This document shows, in pieces, positions 1 to 7,776 of a DNA stretch of 64,000 nt. The DNA lies in NCBI GenBank assembly GCA_021373115.1, contig JAJFTI010000013.1, positions 1-64,000 of the forward strand, written 5' to 3'. The notes under the pieces are model-generated. The model had not been told where the DNA came from, searched no databases, and saw nothing but the letters and a program-made list of their open reading frames with translations. Position numbers and translations under genes: made by a program. How positions within the stretch are numbered: position 1 is the first letter of the stretch; each line of letters starts with the position of its first letter. The DNA comes from Eubacteriales bacterium. Lineage in GTDB: Bacteria > Bacillota > Clostridia > Christensenellales > CAG-138.

Positions 1-90
1 TGGATCCGATACTACAATCAAATAAGGCCGCATTCGAGCCTCAGCGGGCGGTCGCCCGCTCCACAAACCGTGGTTCCAATCGCTGCCTAG
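1..90 (+). pseudogene. IS3-family transposase, C-terminal fragment
   Basis: This open frame enters from the left edge and stops at 88-90 (TAG). The readable tail contains WIRYYNQIRPHSSL followed by SGRSPAPQ, which matches the end of the DDE integrase core of IS3-family OrfB transposases. Only about 29 residues are visible, so whether the gene is intact outside the window is unknown. It is followed at once by a 52-bp direct repeat that probably includes the element's right end. Confidence 0.75.
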
Positions 91-210
91 AATTCCGAGT
101 TTACTAACATTGCTCCTGGACCATAAATCGGGGGCAGATCAATTTGGGGGACACCTCAAATTCCGAGTTTACTAACATTGCTCCTGGACCATAAATCGGG
201 GGCAGATCAA
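91..210. repeat. 52-bp direct repeat, two copies
   Basis: Positions 91-142 and 159-210 are identical over 52 bases (starting AATTCCGAGTTTACTAACAT) and are separated by 16 bases that include TTTGGGGGACACCTC. The first copy abuts the transposase stop codon. The spacer resembles an IS3 terminal inverted repeat. One reading is that the element end lies in the spacer and the transposase-proximal sequence was duplicated on its far side, for example by nested insertion. Positions 211-405 hold no gene that I can support. Confidence 0.85.
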
Positions 211-405
211 ACCATTAAACGAGCATTGCGAAGGCCGAGATTTGCACGTTGATAAACAACTGATTTTACATTCTTGTGTTTTGAAGATATCAGCGCTGGA
301 TCGGGCGCTGCGCAATGGCGGCGGAGAGAGCAACAACGTTTTCGATGGACGAGGGATTCTGTTCCTGTGGTTCGCCCACCAGTGAATCATATCGCTCAGA
401 AGCGG

Positions 406-436
406 ATTTGTTTGGGCGTATATCGCCCAAACAAAT
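406..436. promoter_or_regulatory. Palindromic operator upstream of fic
   Basis: Two 13-base arms, ATTTGTTTGGGCG and its exact complement, flank a 5-base centre. The core half-site TTGGGCG recurs at 464-470, straddling the end of the -10 box, and at 484-490 just before the start codon. This looks like a multi-site operator at which a DNA-binding protein, possibly the downstream Fic protein through its winged-helix tail, would block transcription. The binding partner is inferred. Confidence 0.6.
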
Positions 437-464
437 TGACTTACGCACAAAACGAACATATAAT
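436..464 (+). promoter_or_regulatory. Promoter for fic
   Basis: TTGACT at 436-441, a 17-base spacer and a perfect TATAAT at 459-464. It lies immediately downstream of the palindrome at 406-436 and is followed by two further TTGGGCG half-sites. Confidence 0.75.
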
Positions 465-490
465 TGGGCGTATTGGAAGGAGTTGGGCGA

Positions 491-1537
491 ATGAGAGCTT
501 TTCAATATGATAAGATTGCGAAGAAAACATGGGATACTGAAACTCTGCAGCTAATCGCTGGAATACGCGAATGTAAGGGGCGCCAGGAAATGTTCCTTGC
601 GCAAAAACCTGCGGTTTTAAAGAAATTAGTGGAGATCGCACGGGTGCAGAGTACTGAAGCGTCGAATAAAATAGAAGGAATCGTGACCACAAGCGTTCGT
701 GTGAAGCAACTTTGCGAAGAGAAGGTCTTGCCGCGAAACCGAGATGAGGAAGAAATCAGCGGATATCGGGATGCGCTAAACACCATTCATGAGAACTTTG
801 AATATATCCCGATCACGCCAAACTACATTCTTCAGCTTCACGGAATGCTATATCGCTATTCCGGACGTGAGATTGGCGGTAGGTTCAAGAATGTTCAGAA
901 CTATATCAGCGAAACTCGCGCGGATGGAAGCGCATGGACACGCTTCACTCCCTTAGCACCATATGAAACGCCTGAAGCGGTAGAAGCGATCTGCACGAGC
1001 TACAGTAAGGCGATAGACGATGGTATTGTCGATCCGCTGATCTTAATACCTGTATTCATCAATGACTTTCTTTGCATCCATCCGTTCAACGATGGAAACG
1101 GCAGGATGAGCCGTCTTTTGACGACGCTGCTGCTTTACCAAAGCGGATTTGTGGTTGGACGTTATGTCAGTCTGGAAGCGAAAATTGAAAAGACCAAGGA
1201 TGTGTACTACGATGTTCTACAGGCAGCATCAGCGGGATGGCATGAAGGGACGAATGATCCAACTGACTTTATAAAATATCTACTTGGCACCATTCTTGCA
1301 GCATACAGGGATTTTGAAGACAGAGTTAATATCGTCGAAGAAAAATTGCCTGCTCTTGAACAAGTACGACAGGCGGTCAAAAAGAAAGTTGGCAAGTTTA
1401 CCAAGAGTGAGATCATGGAGCTATGCCCAAGTATAGGAAAAACGTCGGTCGAAAATTCGCTAAAAACACTAGTAGAGGAAGCATACATAACGCCGCATGG
1501 AAAAGGCAAGGCGACCTTCTATACCAGGAACGATTAG
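491..1537 (+). CDS. Fic family AMP-transferase-type protein, class II
   Basis: This 348-residue protein is a Fic-fold enzyme; the family usually transfers AMP from ATP to a hydroxyl group on a target protein. The complete catalytic motif HPFNDGNGRMSR is at residues 197-208, including the essential His197. An N-terminal inhibitory helix carries SNKIEG at 58-63, the class II pattern (S/T)xxxE(G/N), so the enzyme is expected to be autoinhibited. The last 80 or so residues look like a winged-helix DNA-binding segment. The ATG at 491 was chosen because GGAAGGAG lies at 476-483; an ATG at 464 overlaps the -10 box. No antitoxin gene is adjacent. It sits among mobile-element debris, consistent with horizontal acquisition. 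The target protein is unknown. Confidence 0.88.
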   Translation: MRAFQYDKIAKKTWDTETLQLIAGIRECKGRQEMFLAQKPAVLKKLVEIARVQSTEASNKIEGIVTTSVRVKQLCEEKVLPRNRDEEEISGYRDALNTIHENFEYIPITPNYILQLHGMLYRYSGREIGGRFKNVQNYISETRADGSAWTRFTPLAPYETPEAVEAICTSYSKAIDDGIVDPLILIPVFINDFLCIHPFNDGNGRMSRLLTTLLLYQSGFVVGRYVSLEAKIEKTKDVYYDVLQAASAGWHEGTNDPTDFIKYLLGTILAAYRDFEDRVNIVEEKLPALEQVRQAVKKKVGKFTKSEIMELCPSIGKTSVENSLKTLVEEAYITPHGKGKATFYTRND

Positions 1538-1555
1538 AGGAATTTCATCATTTGG

Positions 1556-1588
1556 AAAGCATCTATCGAAAGACAGGTGCTTTTCTAT
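1556..1588 (+). terminator. Terminator after fic
   Basis: AAAGCATCT at 1556-1564 pairs with AGGTGCTTT at 1575-1583, with one G-U pair, and a T-rich tail follows. It is nearly identical to the hairpin at 1899-1929. Confidence 0.75.
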
Positions 1589-1595
1589 AAAGTTA

Positions 1596-1624
1596 TTGAC
1601 AGTATTGCGAGCGCATAATACAAT
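1596..1624 (+). promoter_or_regulatory. Promoter for the 71-residue orphan gene
   Basis: TTGACA at 1596-1601, a 17-base spacer and TACAAT at 1619-1624, about 30 bases ahead of the start codon at 1656. Confidence 0.7.
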
Positions 1625-1655
1625 TCAGGAAAACAAGCAGAAGGAGATCGTTTTT

Positions 1656-1871
1656 ATGGGATACTATAAGCCATCGCAGTACACAATTGAAAGTGCTCTC
1701 AAAGAGGTCGCAAGATATGACGGAATTTACGTTGGAGACAACTATGTTACCAAAGACCATGGTGATTATATCGAAATTAATATTGACGCTGGCAATGATA
1801 AGGGGCATGTAAGCTATGATTTATATTTCGATGAAAACGGCAGGCTCATTCGTTGGGAAAAGCACCGCTAA
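1656..1871 (+). CDS. Small hypothetical protein, 71 residues
   Basis: I do not recognise this family. The protein is acidic and hydrophilic and has no membrane segment. Its second half has an alternating pattern (residues YIEINIDA, then VSYDLYFDENGRLIRWEKHR) that suggests paired beta strands, like small PepSY- or SufE-sized domains, but no assignment is justified. The start ATG at 1656 has AGAAGGAG at 1639-1646 upstream. It has its own strong promoter and lies between two nearly identical terminators, so it is an independent cassette. Its setting between a Fic gene and a broken phage portal gene suggests a phage or mobile-element cargo gene. Confidence 0.65.
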   Translation: MGYYKPSQYTIESALKEVARYDGIYVGDNYVTKDHGDYIEINIDAGNDKGHVSYDLYFDENGRLIRWEKHR

Positions 1872-1898
1872 TAGATAATAGCTTGGTATTAATTAGGT

Positions 1899-1929
1899 AA
1901 AGCATCTACCGAAAGGCAGGTGCTTTTTG
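1899..1929 (+). terminator. Terminator after the orphan gene
   Basis: The stem AAAGCATCTACC (1899-1910) pairs with GGCAGGTGCTTT (1915-1926), with a GAAA loop and a T run. It differs from the hairpin at 1556-1583 at only a few positions. Confidence 0.85.
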
Positions 1930-1952
1930 ATATTCAAGAACAGGAGAAAAGG

Positions 1953-2856
1953 ATGGGGATATTAAAAAGCATTTTCCGCTCGCGCGACAAACCGAAAGAC
2001 TCCCTCAACGGCAGTCGCTACAGCTTCTTCTTCGGTGGGACGTCAAGTGGGAAGCCGGTGAACGAAACGACCGCCATGCAGATGACGGCAGTATACTCCT
2101 GCGTGAGAATCCTGTCCGAGACCGTCGCGGGTTTACCGCTGAACGTCTATCGATATAACGACAGTGGCGGTAAAGAGAAAGCGTTCAAGCACCCGCTCTA
2201 CCGGCTGCTGCACGACGAGCCGAACCCGGAGATGACGAGTTTCGCGTTTCGGGAAACGCTCATGAGCCACATGCTCTTGTGGGGCAACGCCTACGCGCAG
2301 ATCATCCGAAACGCTCGAGGCGAGGTGATCGCGCTCTACCCGCTCATGCCGAACAAAATGACAGTCGACCGTGATCAAAACGGCCGGCTTTTTTATTTGT
2401 ATCAGCGCGGGTCGAAGGATCCGACTACACTCGGAAAATCGACGCAGGTGACGCTTCCTCCTTCGGATGTATTACACATCCCCGGACGTGGCTTCGACGG
2501 CCTGATCGGCTATAGTCCGATCACCATGGCAAAGAACGCCATCGGATTGGCGATCGCAACAGAGGAGTATGGCGCGAAGTTCTTCGCTAACGGCGCGGCA
2601 CCGTCCGGCGTGCTGGAACACCCCGGCACGATCAACGATCCGCAGCGGGTCAAGGAGAGCTGGAACTCGGCGTATCAGGGCAGCGCGAATTCGCACAAGA
2701 TCGCGGTTCTCGAAGAGGGCATGAAGTATACGCCCATCGGGATATCGCCCGAACAAGCGCAGTTTCTGGAAACGCGGAAGTTTCAGATCAACGAAATCGC
2801 GCGTATCTTCCGCGTGCCGCCGCACATACTGGCGGACTTGGAGAAATCGTCGTTGA
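1953..2856 (+). pseudogene. Phage portal protein (HK97 type), 3'-truncated
   Basis: The first 300 or so residues are a typical HK97-family portal protein, the ring subunit through which DNA enters the capsid. Recognisable segments are VNETTAMQMTAVYSCVRILS near residue 32, the FRETLMSHMLLWGNAYAQI region near 100, and ARIFRVPPHILADLEKSS near 285. Family members normally continue with a segment such as NIEQQSLEF and reach about 400 residues. Here the homology stops near base 2850 and the frame runs on to 2993 only by chance, through sequence that encodes an epimerase in another frame. The ATG at 1953 follows AGGAGAAAAGG. No other capsid, terminase or tail gene is nearby, so this is a prophage remnant. 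Confidence 0.8.
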
Positions 2857-3523
2857 GAAAGTCGTCTATACCAGCACAACAAATACGCTGGGAGCGCATG
2901 GCCCCGTACTGGTTGACGAAACCGGAGAATTCAATCACTGGAAAACCAAGGATCACTATTGTATCTCGAAATACCTTGGTGAGGTCGAAGTAAAAAAGTT
3001 CGTTGAAAAAGGGCTGCCGGCCGTCATTGCCAATCCAACCATTATGATCGGAGAGTATGACAGAAAGCCAACCCCATCGGGAATGCTCATTTTAGATGTA
3101 GCCGCTCAACGGATGCCGGGGTATATTGAGGGCGGAAGCAACATTATTGATGTAGAAGACGCCGCAAGAGGGCACATACTTGCTGCAAAGAAAGGCAGAG
3201 TAGGGGAAAGATACATTCTTGGAAATGAGAATATGACAATAACGGAGTATTTTGAATTGATAGCCGATGTAGCAGGTGTAAAACCTCCTCGCATCAAGAT
3301 ACCATATCCTCTTGCCGTTGTTACCGGCCATCTCTATGAGCTTTCAGCTTTCATAACAAAGAAGCCACCGGCATTCACTGCATCGGAGGTCAGAATTGGC
3401 AAATTGTACGAATGGTATGATAATTCTAAGGCGATTCGAGAACTGGGACTGCCTCAGACGCCGGTGAAAGAACCAATTCGGAAAGCGCTAAACTGGTTCA
3501 AAGAAAATGGATATATGCAGTAA
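2852..3523 (+). pseudogene. NAD-dependent epimerase/dehydratase, N-terminally truncated
   Basis: About 223 residues of an extended short-chain dehydrogenase are readable in a frame different from the portal gene. They begin with EKVVYTSTTNTLG, the segment holding the active-site Ser/Thr. The catalytic YxxxK follows as YCISK, and the C-terminal half (from GSNIIDVEDAARGH to the stop) is well conserved with dihydroflavonol-reductase and hopanoid-type sugar epimerases. The N-terminal Rossmann half with its GxxGxxG dinucleotide-binding loop is absent, so the product should be inactive even if made. The upstream boundary coincides with the break in the portal gene, so both genes were cut and joined at about 2841-2860. 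Confidence 0.8.
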
Positions 3524-3955
3524 AACGAATCGAATACAGGGTGCGGAGAGGACCACGCTTTATATGTCCATTCGATGCAAGGCAGAACCCTTCACTTAAG
3601 TCGAAGAAAAAGTAAACACTAATTTCCCCGTGAATCGTGGCAATGACAGAATGAACAGAGCGCTTGCGGGCTGATGCAAACACCTGCTAGGCGCTCTTTC
3701 TCATGCACGGGGAAATCCCGTTGGGCCAGATAGAAATAGCACGCTGTGGATGGAACTTGTTGTTGCTTTTTATCAGCGTAGAGAGAATATGTTTATCGTG
3801 TATTCGTGCTCTGAAAACTGAGCACTAGGGATCGATTTCATGCAAAAATCGGATCGATGGAATGCAGGTCCGCTCTGAAAACCATGCCATCGTTTTTGTC
3901 ACGCGCGCTATTGACACATTCCGGTGGCCGCGATACCATTAATCCAGAGGTAATT
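3524..3955. other. Intergenic stretch with a nested inverted repeat
   Basis: No gene is supported here. ATTTCCCCGTG (3622-3632) pairs perfectly with CACGGGGAAAT (3706-3716). Inside it, AGAGCGC (3657-3663) pairs with GCGCTCT (3691-3697), and TTGC/GCAA can close a further hairpin. A separate hairpin, GTGCTC/GAGCAC, is at 3806-3825. The 95-base element could be a structured RNA or a small mobile-element remnant; the sequence does not decide between them. Confidence 0.5.
3911..3939 (+). promoter_or_regulatory. Possible promoter for the TetR gene
   Basis: TTGACA at 3911-3916, a 17-base spacer and a weak TACCAT at 3934-3939, ending 17 bases before the start codon. Confidence 0.5.
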
Positions 3956-4636
3956 ATGTTTGATATAGATGCGACGGAAAACAACGAGAATAGATTTTAT
4001 AAAGATACGTTCACAAAAACTTCGGCAGACCGTCGGAAGAAGCTCTGGGATGTTGCCATTGACGAGTTCTCCGCAAAGGGTTATAGCGCGACAAATATTA
4101 ACGACATCGCAAGAAAAGCGGGCGTCAGCATCGGCGCGATGTATAGCTATTTTGCGTCCAAGGAGGACCTGTTCCTGACGATTGTGGAGCAGGGGTACCT
4201 GCTTCTTGAGATGATTTTAAAGAATATGGCAGAGGAGAGCGAAGACATCTTCGACTTCTTCAGAAGAGCGTTGCTTGCATCGAGAGAATACGCGCTGAAA
4301 TATCCAAAACTCAATCAGATTTATCTGGATTTAACAACGCAGTCGCTATCAAGCATGTCGGTGCGGCTATCCAACAAAATGGAAGCGGTCACAACGCAGC
4401 ACTACAGAAACTTTTTTGCGCAGGCTAAAGAAAAAGGTCTGGTGCGGTCCGATCTGGACGAAAGAGCCATGTCGTTTCTGCTGGACAGCATCTGCGTGAT
4501 GTATCAGTTTTCGTTCTCTTCCGAGTATTATAAAGAGAGAATGAAGCTCTTCCTCGGAGACGAAGAATACAACGACATCGAGACGGTGGAAAGCCATTTG
4601 CAGGCATATATTCATACAATGATTGCCAAGAGTTAA
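3956..4636 (+). CDS. TetR/AcrR family transcriptional regulator
   Basis: This 226-residue protein has a classic TetR N-terminal helix-turn-helix at residues 46-66 (INDIARKAGVSIGAMYSYFAS), followed by an all-helical ligand-binding domain that has no recognisable specificity. The ATG at 3956 is preceded by CAGAGGT, and upstream in-frame starts lack a ribosome-binding site. It lies convergent with the SCP2/transketolase genes, and the only TetR-like palindrome found nearby is at 7681-7702 between the two divergent arms. The inferred role is repressor of both arms, released by a pathway metabolite. Its own promoter shows no copy of that palindrome. Confidence 0.88.
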   Translation: MFDIDATENNENRFYKDTFTKTSADRRKKLWDVAIDEFSAKGYSATNINDIARKAGVSIGAMYSYFASKEDLFLTIVEQGYLLLEMILKNMAEESEDIFDFFRRALLASREYALKYPKLNQIYLDLTTQSLSSMSVRLSNKMEAVTTQHYRNFFAQAKEKGLVRSDLDERAMSFLLDSICVMYQFSFSSEYYKERMKLFLGDEEYNDIETVESHLQAYIHTMIAKS

Positions 4637-4666
4637 AATATACTTTGTGTAATAATTGACTATAGC

Positions 4667-4698
4667 AAAGCGGCCGGATTGGAATCCGGCCGCTTTTT
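4667..4698 (+). terminator. Terminator after the TetR gene
   Basis: A GC-rich stem (AAAGCGGCCGGATT at 4667-4680 against AATCCGGCCGCTTTT from 4683) ends in a T run at 4694-4698. It sits between converging genes and may act in both directions, although the minus-strand T run is only three bases. Confidence 0.9.
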
Positions 4699-4731
4699 GA
4701 TGGCGATATTGGATTTTAAAATAAGATGCGA

Positions 4732-5523
4732 TTACGTAAGCATGGATTGCAGGATAGACATATAGTCGTTGAGGTAACAGGAATACTCCGGGCTGCCGAT
4801 GGTTTCGACATATCCTTGTTCAACCGCCTTTACGAACTCGATATCCTTTAGCAGCACCGCCATGGCGCCCTTTACGCTTAAGAACCGAAAATGCACGAAC
4901 GGCGCGCGGCGCGTATAGATGCCGTGCCCGGATTTTGTTTGTCCTGCTTTGATCCGCAGATAACAGGCGATGCTGGCCGGATCATCCTTCTCCTCAACCG
5001 TAAATTGATAGATTCGGTCAGGCTGCCGCAGACAAAACTCGCGCATATCCGGGTCACCGAGCTTGTTATATTGAGACAACGCCCGCGTGATCATGTATAG
5101 GCTCATCTTCACCTTCAAGTGTTGCTTAGCCGGATCTTTGGGACGCTGCTTCGGGGACATCAGCATAAGCCCCATCAGTAACGAGAGAAAATGGATCAGC
5201 AGACCGACATGGCGCGCACCTTGGATGGATGGCAGCGCAAGTCCGCCGCGGAGAAGCGTGTTCATCTTTGCGACGGTCGGGAACGTTAGAGTAAGATCGG
5301 GATGATCCGCAGGGCCTTGTACCACGGCGACCTGTCCGCAGTTGAACAGAAGGTGGCATGCCAGCATGGAGTCGCCATCCTTTGCCCCGAACTGGATGAC
5401 CGCCGTCACATTCTGAAACGCCGCGTGTAGCTTTGGATCGTCATCCAAAAGGACCTGCATCACAGGAAAAACCGCATTTAGGAACAGCTTTGCGGTCATG
5501 ATGTCTTTCGGTGTTGCGTTCAA
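4732..5523 (-). CDS. SCP2-like protein (263 residues)
   Basis: This protein appears to hold two consecutive sterol-carrier-protein-2-like halves, a fold that binds hydrophobic ligands in a shallow tunnel. The first half includes VTAVIQFGAK and PDLTLTFPTVAKMNTLL; the second includes ASIACYLRIKAG and FVHFRFLSVKGAMAVLL. The same pattern, in the same order, appears in the protein at 7777-8535, so the two are paralogues on opposite arms of one divergon. The start is a TTG at 5523 with AAAGGAGGG six bases upstream; the longer open frame reaching 5676 overlaps the transketolase gene and is not used. It follows that gene by 16 bases and is certainly cotranscribed. Its role in a carbohydrate pathway is unclear: a ligand carrier, or an enzyme built on this fold, are both possible. 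Confidence 0.7.
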   Translation of the reverse strand: MNATPKDIMTAKLFLNAVFPVMQVLLDDDPKLHAAFQNVTAVIQFGAKDGDSMLACHLLFNCGQVAVVQGPADHPDLTLTFPTVAKMNTLLRGGLALPSIQGARHVGLLIHFLSLLMGLMLMSPKQRPKDPAKQHLKVKMSLYMITRALSQYNKLGDPDMREFCLRQPDRIYQFTVEEKDDPASIACYLRIKAGQTKSGHGIYTRRAPFVHFRFLSVKGAMAVLLKDIEFVKAVEQGYVETIGSPEYSCYLNDYMSILQSMLT

Positions 5524-5539
5524 TGCAATCCCTCCTTTC

Positions 5540-6553
5540 TTATTCGTCGTCCCAGCTTTCGTCGGCCTCAAACTCCTTGCCCATGATTGAGCGCACCTGA
5601 TCAACGATGCCGTTCGCGTCCAATCCGTAGTAAGAGTACAGATCTTCCGCATATCCGATGGTAACAAACTCGTCATAGATGCCGTGCTTCTTAAAGACGC
5701 AACCCTTGCCGCTTTCGGCGATCACGCTGCCGACTGCGTCACCAAGACCGCCGATTACATTGTGTTCTTCAATGGTCAGAATACGGCGCGTATCGACAAC
5801 GGACTTTAAGATTGCTTCGCGGTCAATCGGTTTAATGGTGTGCATGTTGATGACGCGAACGGAGATTCCGTCTTGCTCCGCCAGCGTTTTTGCCGCCTGC
5901 AGCGTTTGAAGCACGGCGATTCCGCAGCAAATGACGGTGATGTCTGTGCCGTCGCGCATGGTGATTGCCTTGCCAATCTCGAAGTCGTAGTTTGCATTCT
6001 CGTAACAGGGCGGTTCAAACCCGCGACCGATTCGAATATAAACCGGCCCCGGCGTTTTTGCGCAGGCCTGCACCGCCATCGAAGTCTCAATACCGTCGGC
6101 CGGGCAGATCACCGTCATGTTTGCGATGGAACGCATGACAGCAAAATCCTCGGTGCAGTGGTGCGTTGTACCGGCATGCCCAAAGGAGATGCCCGCATGC
6201 GTAGCAATGATTTTCACCGGCAGGCTTTGGTAGGCGATATCGGTTCGAACTTGCTCGCCAGCGCGCAAACAGGCAAAGATCGCCATGGTAGAGGCAAACG
6301 GAATCAGACCGGCTTTCGCAAGGCCGGCAGCGACGCCAAGCATGTTTTGTTCTGCAATACCAACATTGAAGAACCTTTCCGGGAAGGCGTTTGCAAAGTG
6401 AACGATTGCCGTCGTATTCGCAAGATCCGCTGTAACACCAACGATCCTGTCGTCGTTCTTTCCAAGTTCCGTTAATGTACGCCCGTAAATTTCCCGGGCG
6501 GTCATGGTTGCCGCGTCGTATGCATTCCAGTTTGTTCCCGTGTTGACTGCCAT
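5540..6553 (-). CDS. Transketolase, C-terminal half (split subunit)
   Basis: This 337-residue protein carries the pyrimidine-binding and C-terminal domains of transketolase. The segment FFNVGIAEQNMLGVAAGLA near residue 61 contains Glu68, which activates thiamine diphosphate. THHCTEDFAVMRSI near 130 and the C-terminal alpha/beta domain are also present. It works only together with the separate N-terminal half encoded just upstream (6567-7397), 13 bases away, forming an alpha2beta2 enzyme. Such split enzymes usually move or cleave two-carbon ketol units; some family members act on apulose 4-phosphate or sulfo-sugars, but nothing here fixes the substrate. GAGGAGGG precedes the ATG. It is one of three split transketolases in the window. 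Confidence 0.9.
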   Translation of the reverse strand: MAVNTGTNWNAYDAATMTAREIYGRTLTELGKNDDRIVGVTADLANTTAIVHFANAFPERFFNVGIAEQNMLGVAAGLAKAGLIPFASTMAIFACLRAGEQVRTDIAYQSLPVKIIATHAGISFGHAGTTHHCTEDFAVMRSIANMTVICPADGIETSMAVQACAKTPGPVYIRIGRGFEPPCYENANYDFEIGKAITMRDGTDITVICCGIAVLQTLQAAKTLAEQDGISVRVINMHTIKPIDREAILKSVVDTRRILTIEEHNVIGGLGDAVGSVIAESGKGCVFKKHGIYDEFVTIGYAEDLYSYYGLDANGIVDQVRSIMGKEFEADESWDDE

Positions 6554-6566
6554 TGTTTTTCCCTCC

Positions 6567-7397
6567 TCAACTCTTCAATATCGATGCTTTGGCCTTTTCG
6601 CACATCGCGGTATCGCCGGAAGCATAGTGGTAGACGACATTGTTCTCCATGAAGTCAACGCCCTTGCCCTTCACGGTGTTCGCAAGAATCAGAACCGGTT
6701 TCTCCGTTGCCGTCCAGGCGCGTTCAAACGTCGCGTCGAGTTGATCAAAGTCATGCCCGTTGATTTCGATCACTTCAAACCCGAATGCCCGCCATTTGTC
6801 CGCAAAGGGTTCCAGCGCCATAATATCCTCGGTCTTTCCGTCTATCATCAAACGGTTTCGGTCGACAACCGTAATTACGTTTGTGAGCTTGAAATGCGAA
6901 ATGGACATGGCGGCCTCCCATACACTGCCTTCACAGCATTCGCCGTCGCCGAGCAAGCAGACCGTTTTATAACCTTTTTTAAGATACCGCGCACCAAGCG
7001 CAATCCCCGCGGCAATTGGCAGACCATGCCCAAGAGAACCCGCGGAAACGTCGCAGCCGACGACCTTTTTCGAATCGGGATGCATGGCGAACGGACTGCC
7101 GAAATGGTTAAAGGATTTCAGTTCATCCGACGGAAAGAAGCCTTTTTTGGCAAGAACCGGAATGTAGCCGGCGGCAGAGTGCCCCTTGGATAAAATGAAT
7201 CGGTCTCGATCTTCCCAACAGGGGTTTTCCGCATCGACATTAAGGTACTTGAAGTAGAGAATCGTAAGGATATCGGTGATGCTGAGAGACCCACCGATAT
7301 GCGCACCGCCGGACCACGCCATGACATCGATAATGGTCAATCTGAGTTCACGTGCGATGTCTGCAAGCCGCTTTTTTTCGATAACTGAAATGGCCAT
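6567..7397 (-). CDS. Transketolase, N-terminal half (split subunit)
   Basis: This 276-residue thiamine-diphosphate-binding subunit has the expected landmarks: GGAHIGGSLS near residue 30, LSKGHSAAGY near 69, and the cofactor motif beginning GDGECCEG at 150 and ending with Asn181 in VDRN. It is the first gene of the leftward arm, read from the promoter at 7701-7729, with AGGAGG just before the ATG. The C-terminal half follows immediately. The pairing and spacing indicate one enzyme made of two polypeptides. Confidence 0.9.
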   Translation of the reverse strand: MAISVIEKKRLADIARELRLTIIDVMAWSGGAHIGGSLSITDILTILYFKYLNVDAENPCWEDRDRFILSKGHSAAGYIPVLAKKGFFPSDELKSFNHFGSPFAMHPDSKKVVGCDVSAGSLGHGLPIAAGIALGARYLKKGYKTVCLLGDGECCEGSVWEAAMSISHFKLTNVITVVDRNRLMIDGKTEDIMALEPFADKWRAFGFEVIEINGHDFDQLDATFERAWTATEKPVLILANTVKGKGVDFMENNVVYHYASGDTAMCEKAKASILKS

Positions 7398-7513
7398 GAA
7401 ATACCTCCTGTTGAATCATAATGTGCTTTGGTAAAGAAACTGTGTGAATCGATAGGTATCGCGGAGACACTTGATAAACGGAAGAGCTTTGGATCATATT
7501 CGGGAATCTATGT

Positions 7514-7543
7514 GAAAAAGCGGTTACGCTTTTTGTTTTTTCA
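7514..7543. other. Hairpin in the divergent spacer
   Basis: AAAAAGCG (7514-7521) and CGCTTTTT (7526-7533) form a stem, followed on the plus strand by GTTTTTT. On the minus strand it lies in the untranslated leader of the transketolase transcript and could be an attenuator. Function unknown. Confidence 0.4.
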
Positions 7544-7647
7544 CGCGATATACTCGGGGCAGTATGAGATTGTGTGAATTTTGATTGTGTTGGAATGCGG
7601 GTTTATAGAACAAATAAATCCTTACTGTAAGATTACGGAATTCATTA

Positions 7648-7676
7648 TTGACAGGAACGATTAAGCGGAGTATATT
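7648..7676 (+). promoter_or_regulatory. Rightward promoter of the TetR divergon
   Basis: Perfect TTGACA at 7648-7653, a 17-base spacer and TATATT at 7671-7676. Transcription would begin inside the palindrome at 7681-7702. It drives the SCP2-like, aminotransferase and alanine dehydrogenase genes. Confidence 0.8.
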
Positions 7677-7680
7677 TCGA

Positions 7681-7702
7681 ATAGAGCGAGCGCTCGATCT
7701 AT
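7681..7702. promoter_or_regulatory. Shared TetR-type operator
   Basis: A 22-base palindrome, perfect except for one base pair: ATAGA, one unmatched base, then CGAGCGCTCG, one unmatched base, and TCTAT. It fills the gap between the -10 boxes of two divergent promoters, so one bound repressor would cover both transcription starts. The probable ligand is the TetR protein at 3956-4636; this is inferred from context. Confidence 0.75.
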
Positions 7703-7729
7703 TATAAAACACTATTTCATCAATTTCAA
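7701..7729 (-). promoter_or_regulatory. Leftward promoter of the TetR divergon
   Basis: On the minus strand, TTGAAA (7729-7724), a 17-base spacer and a perfect TATAAT (7706-7701). The -10 box touches the shared palindrome. It drives the transketolase halves and the first SCP2-like gene after a leader of about 300 bases. Confidence 0.75.
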
Positions 7730-7776
7730 CATCTGCTTATGACAATCAAACAACAATTTCATATAAGGAGGTTTCT

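Noticed and set aside
1556..1926. The two similar hairpins as a two-unit CRISPR array or attachment sites
   Set aside because: Each is a stem with a T run placed after a gene, and the interval between them contains a promoter and a gene; terminators explain them fully.
2857..2993. C-terminal tail of the portal protein as a real, variant ending
   Set aside because: The same bases encode conserved epimerase motifs (TSTTNTLG, YCISK) in another frame, so the portal reading there is accidental.
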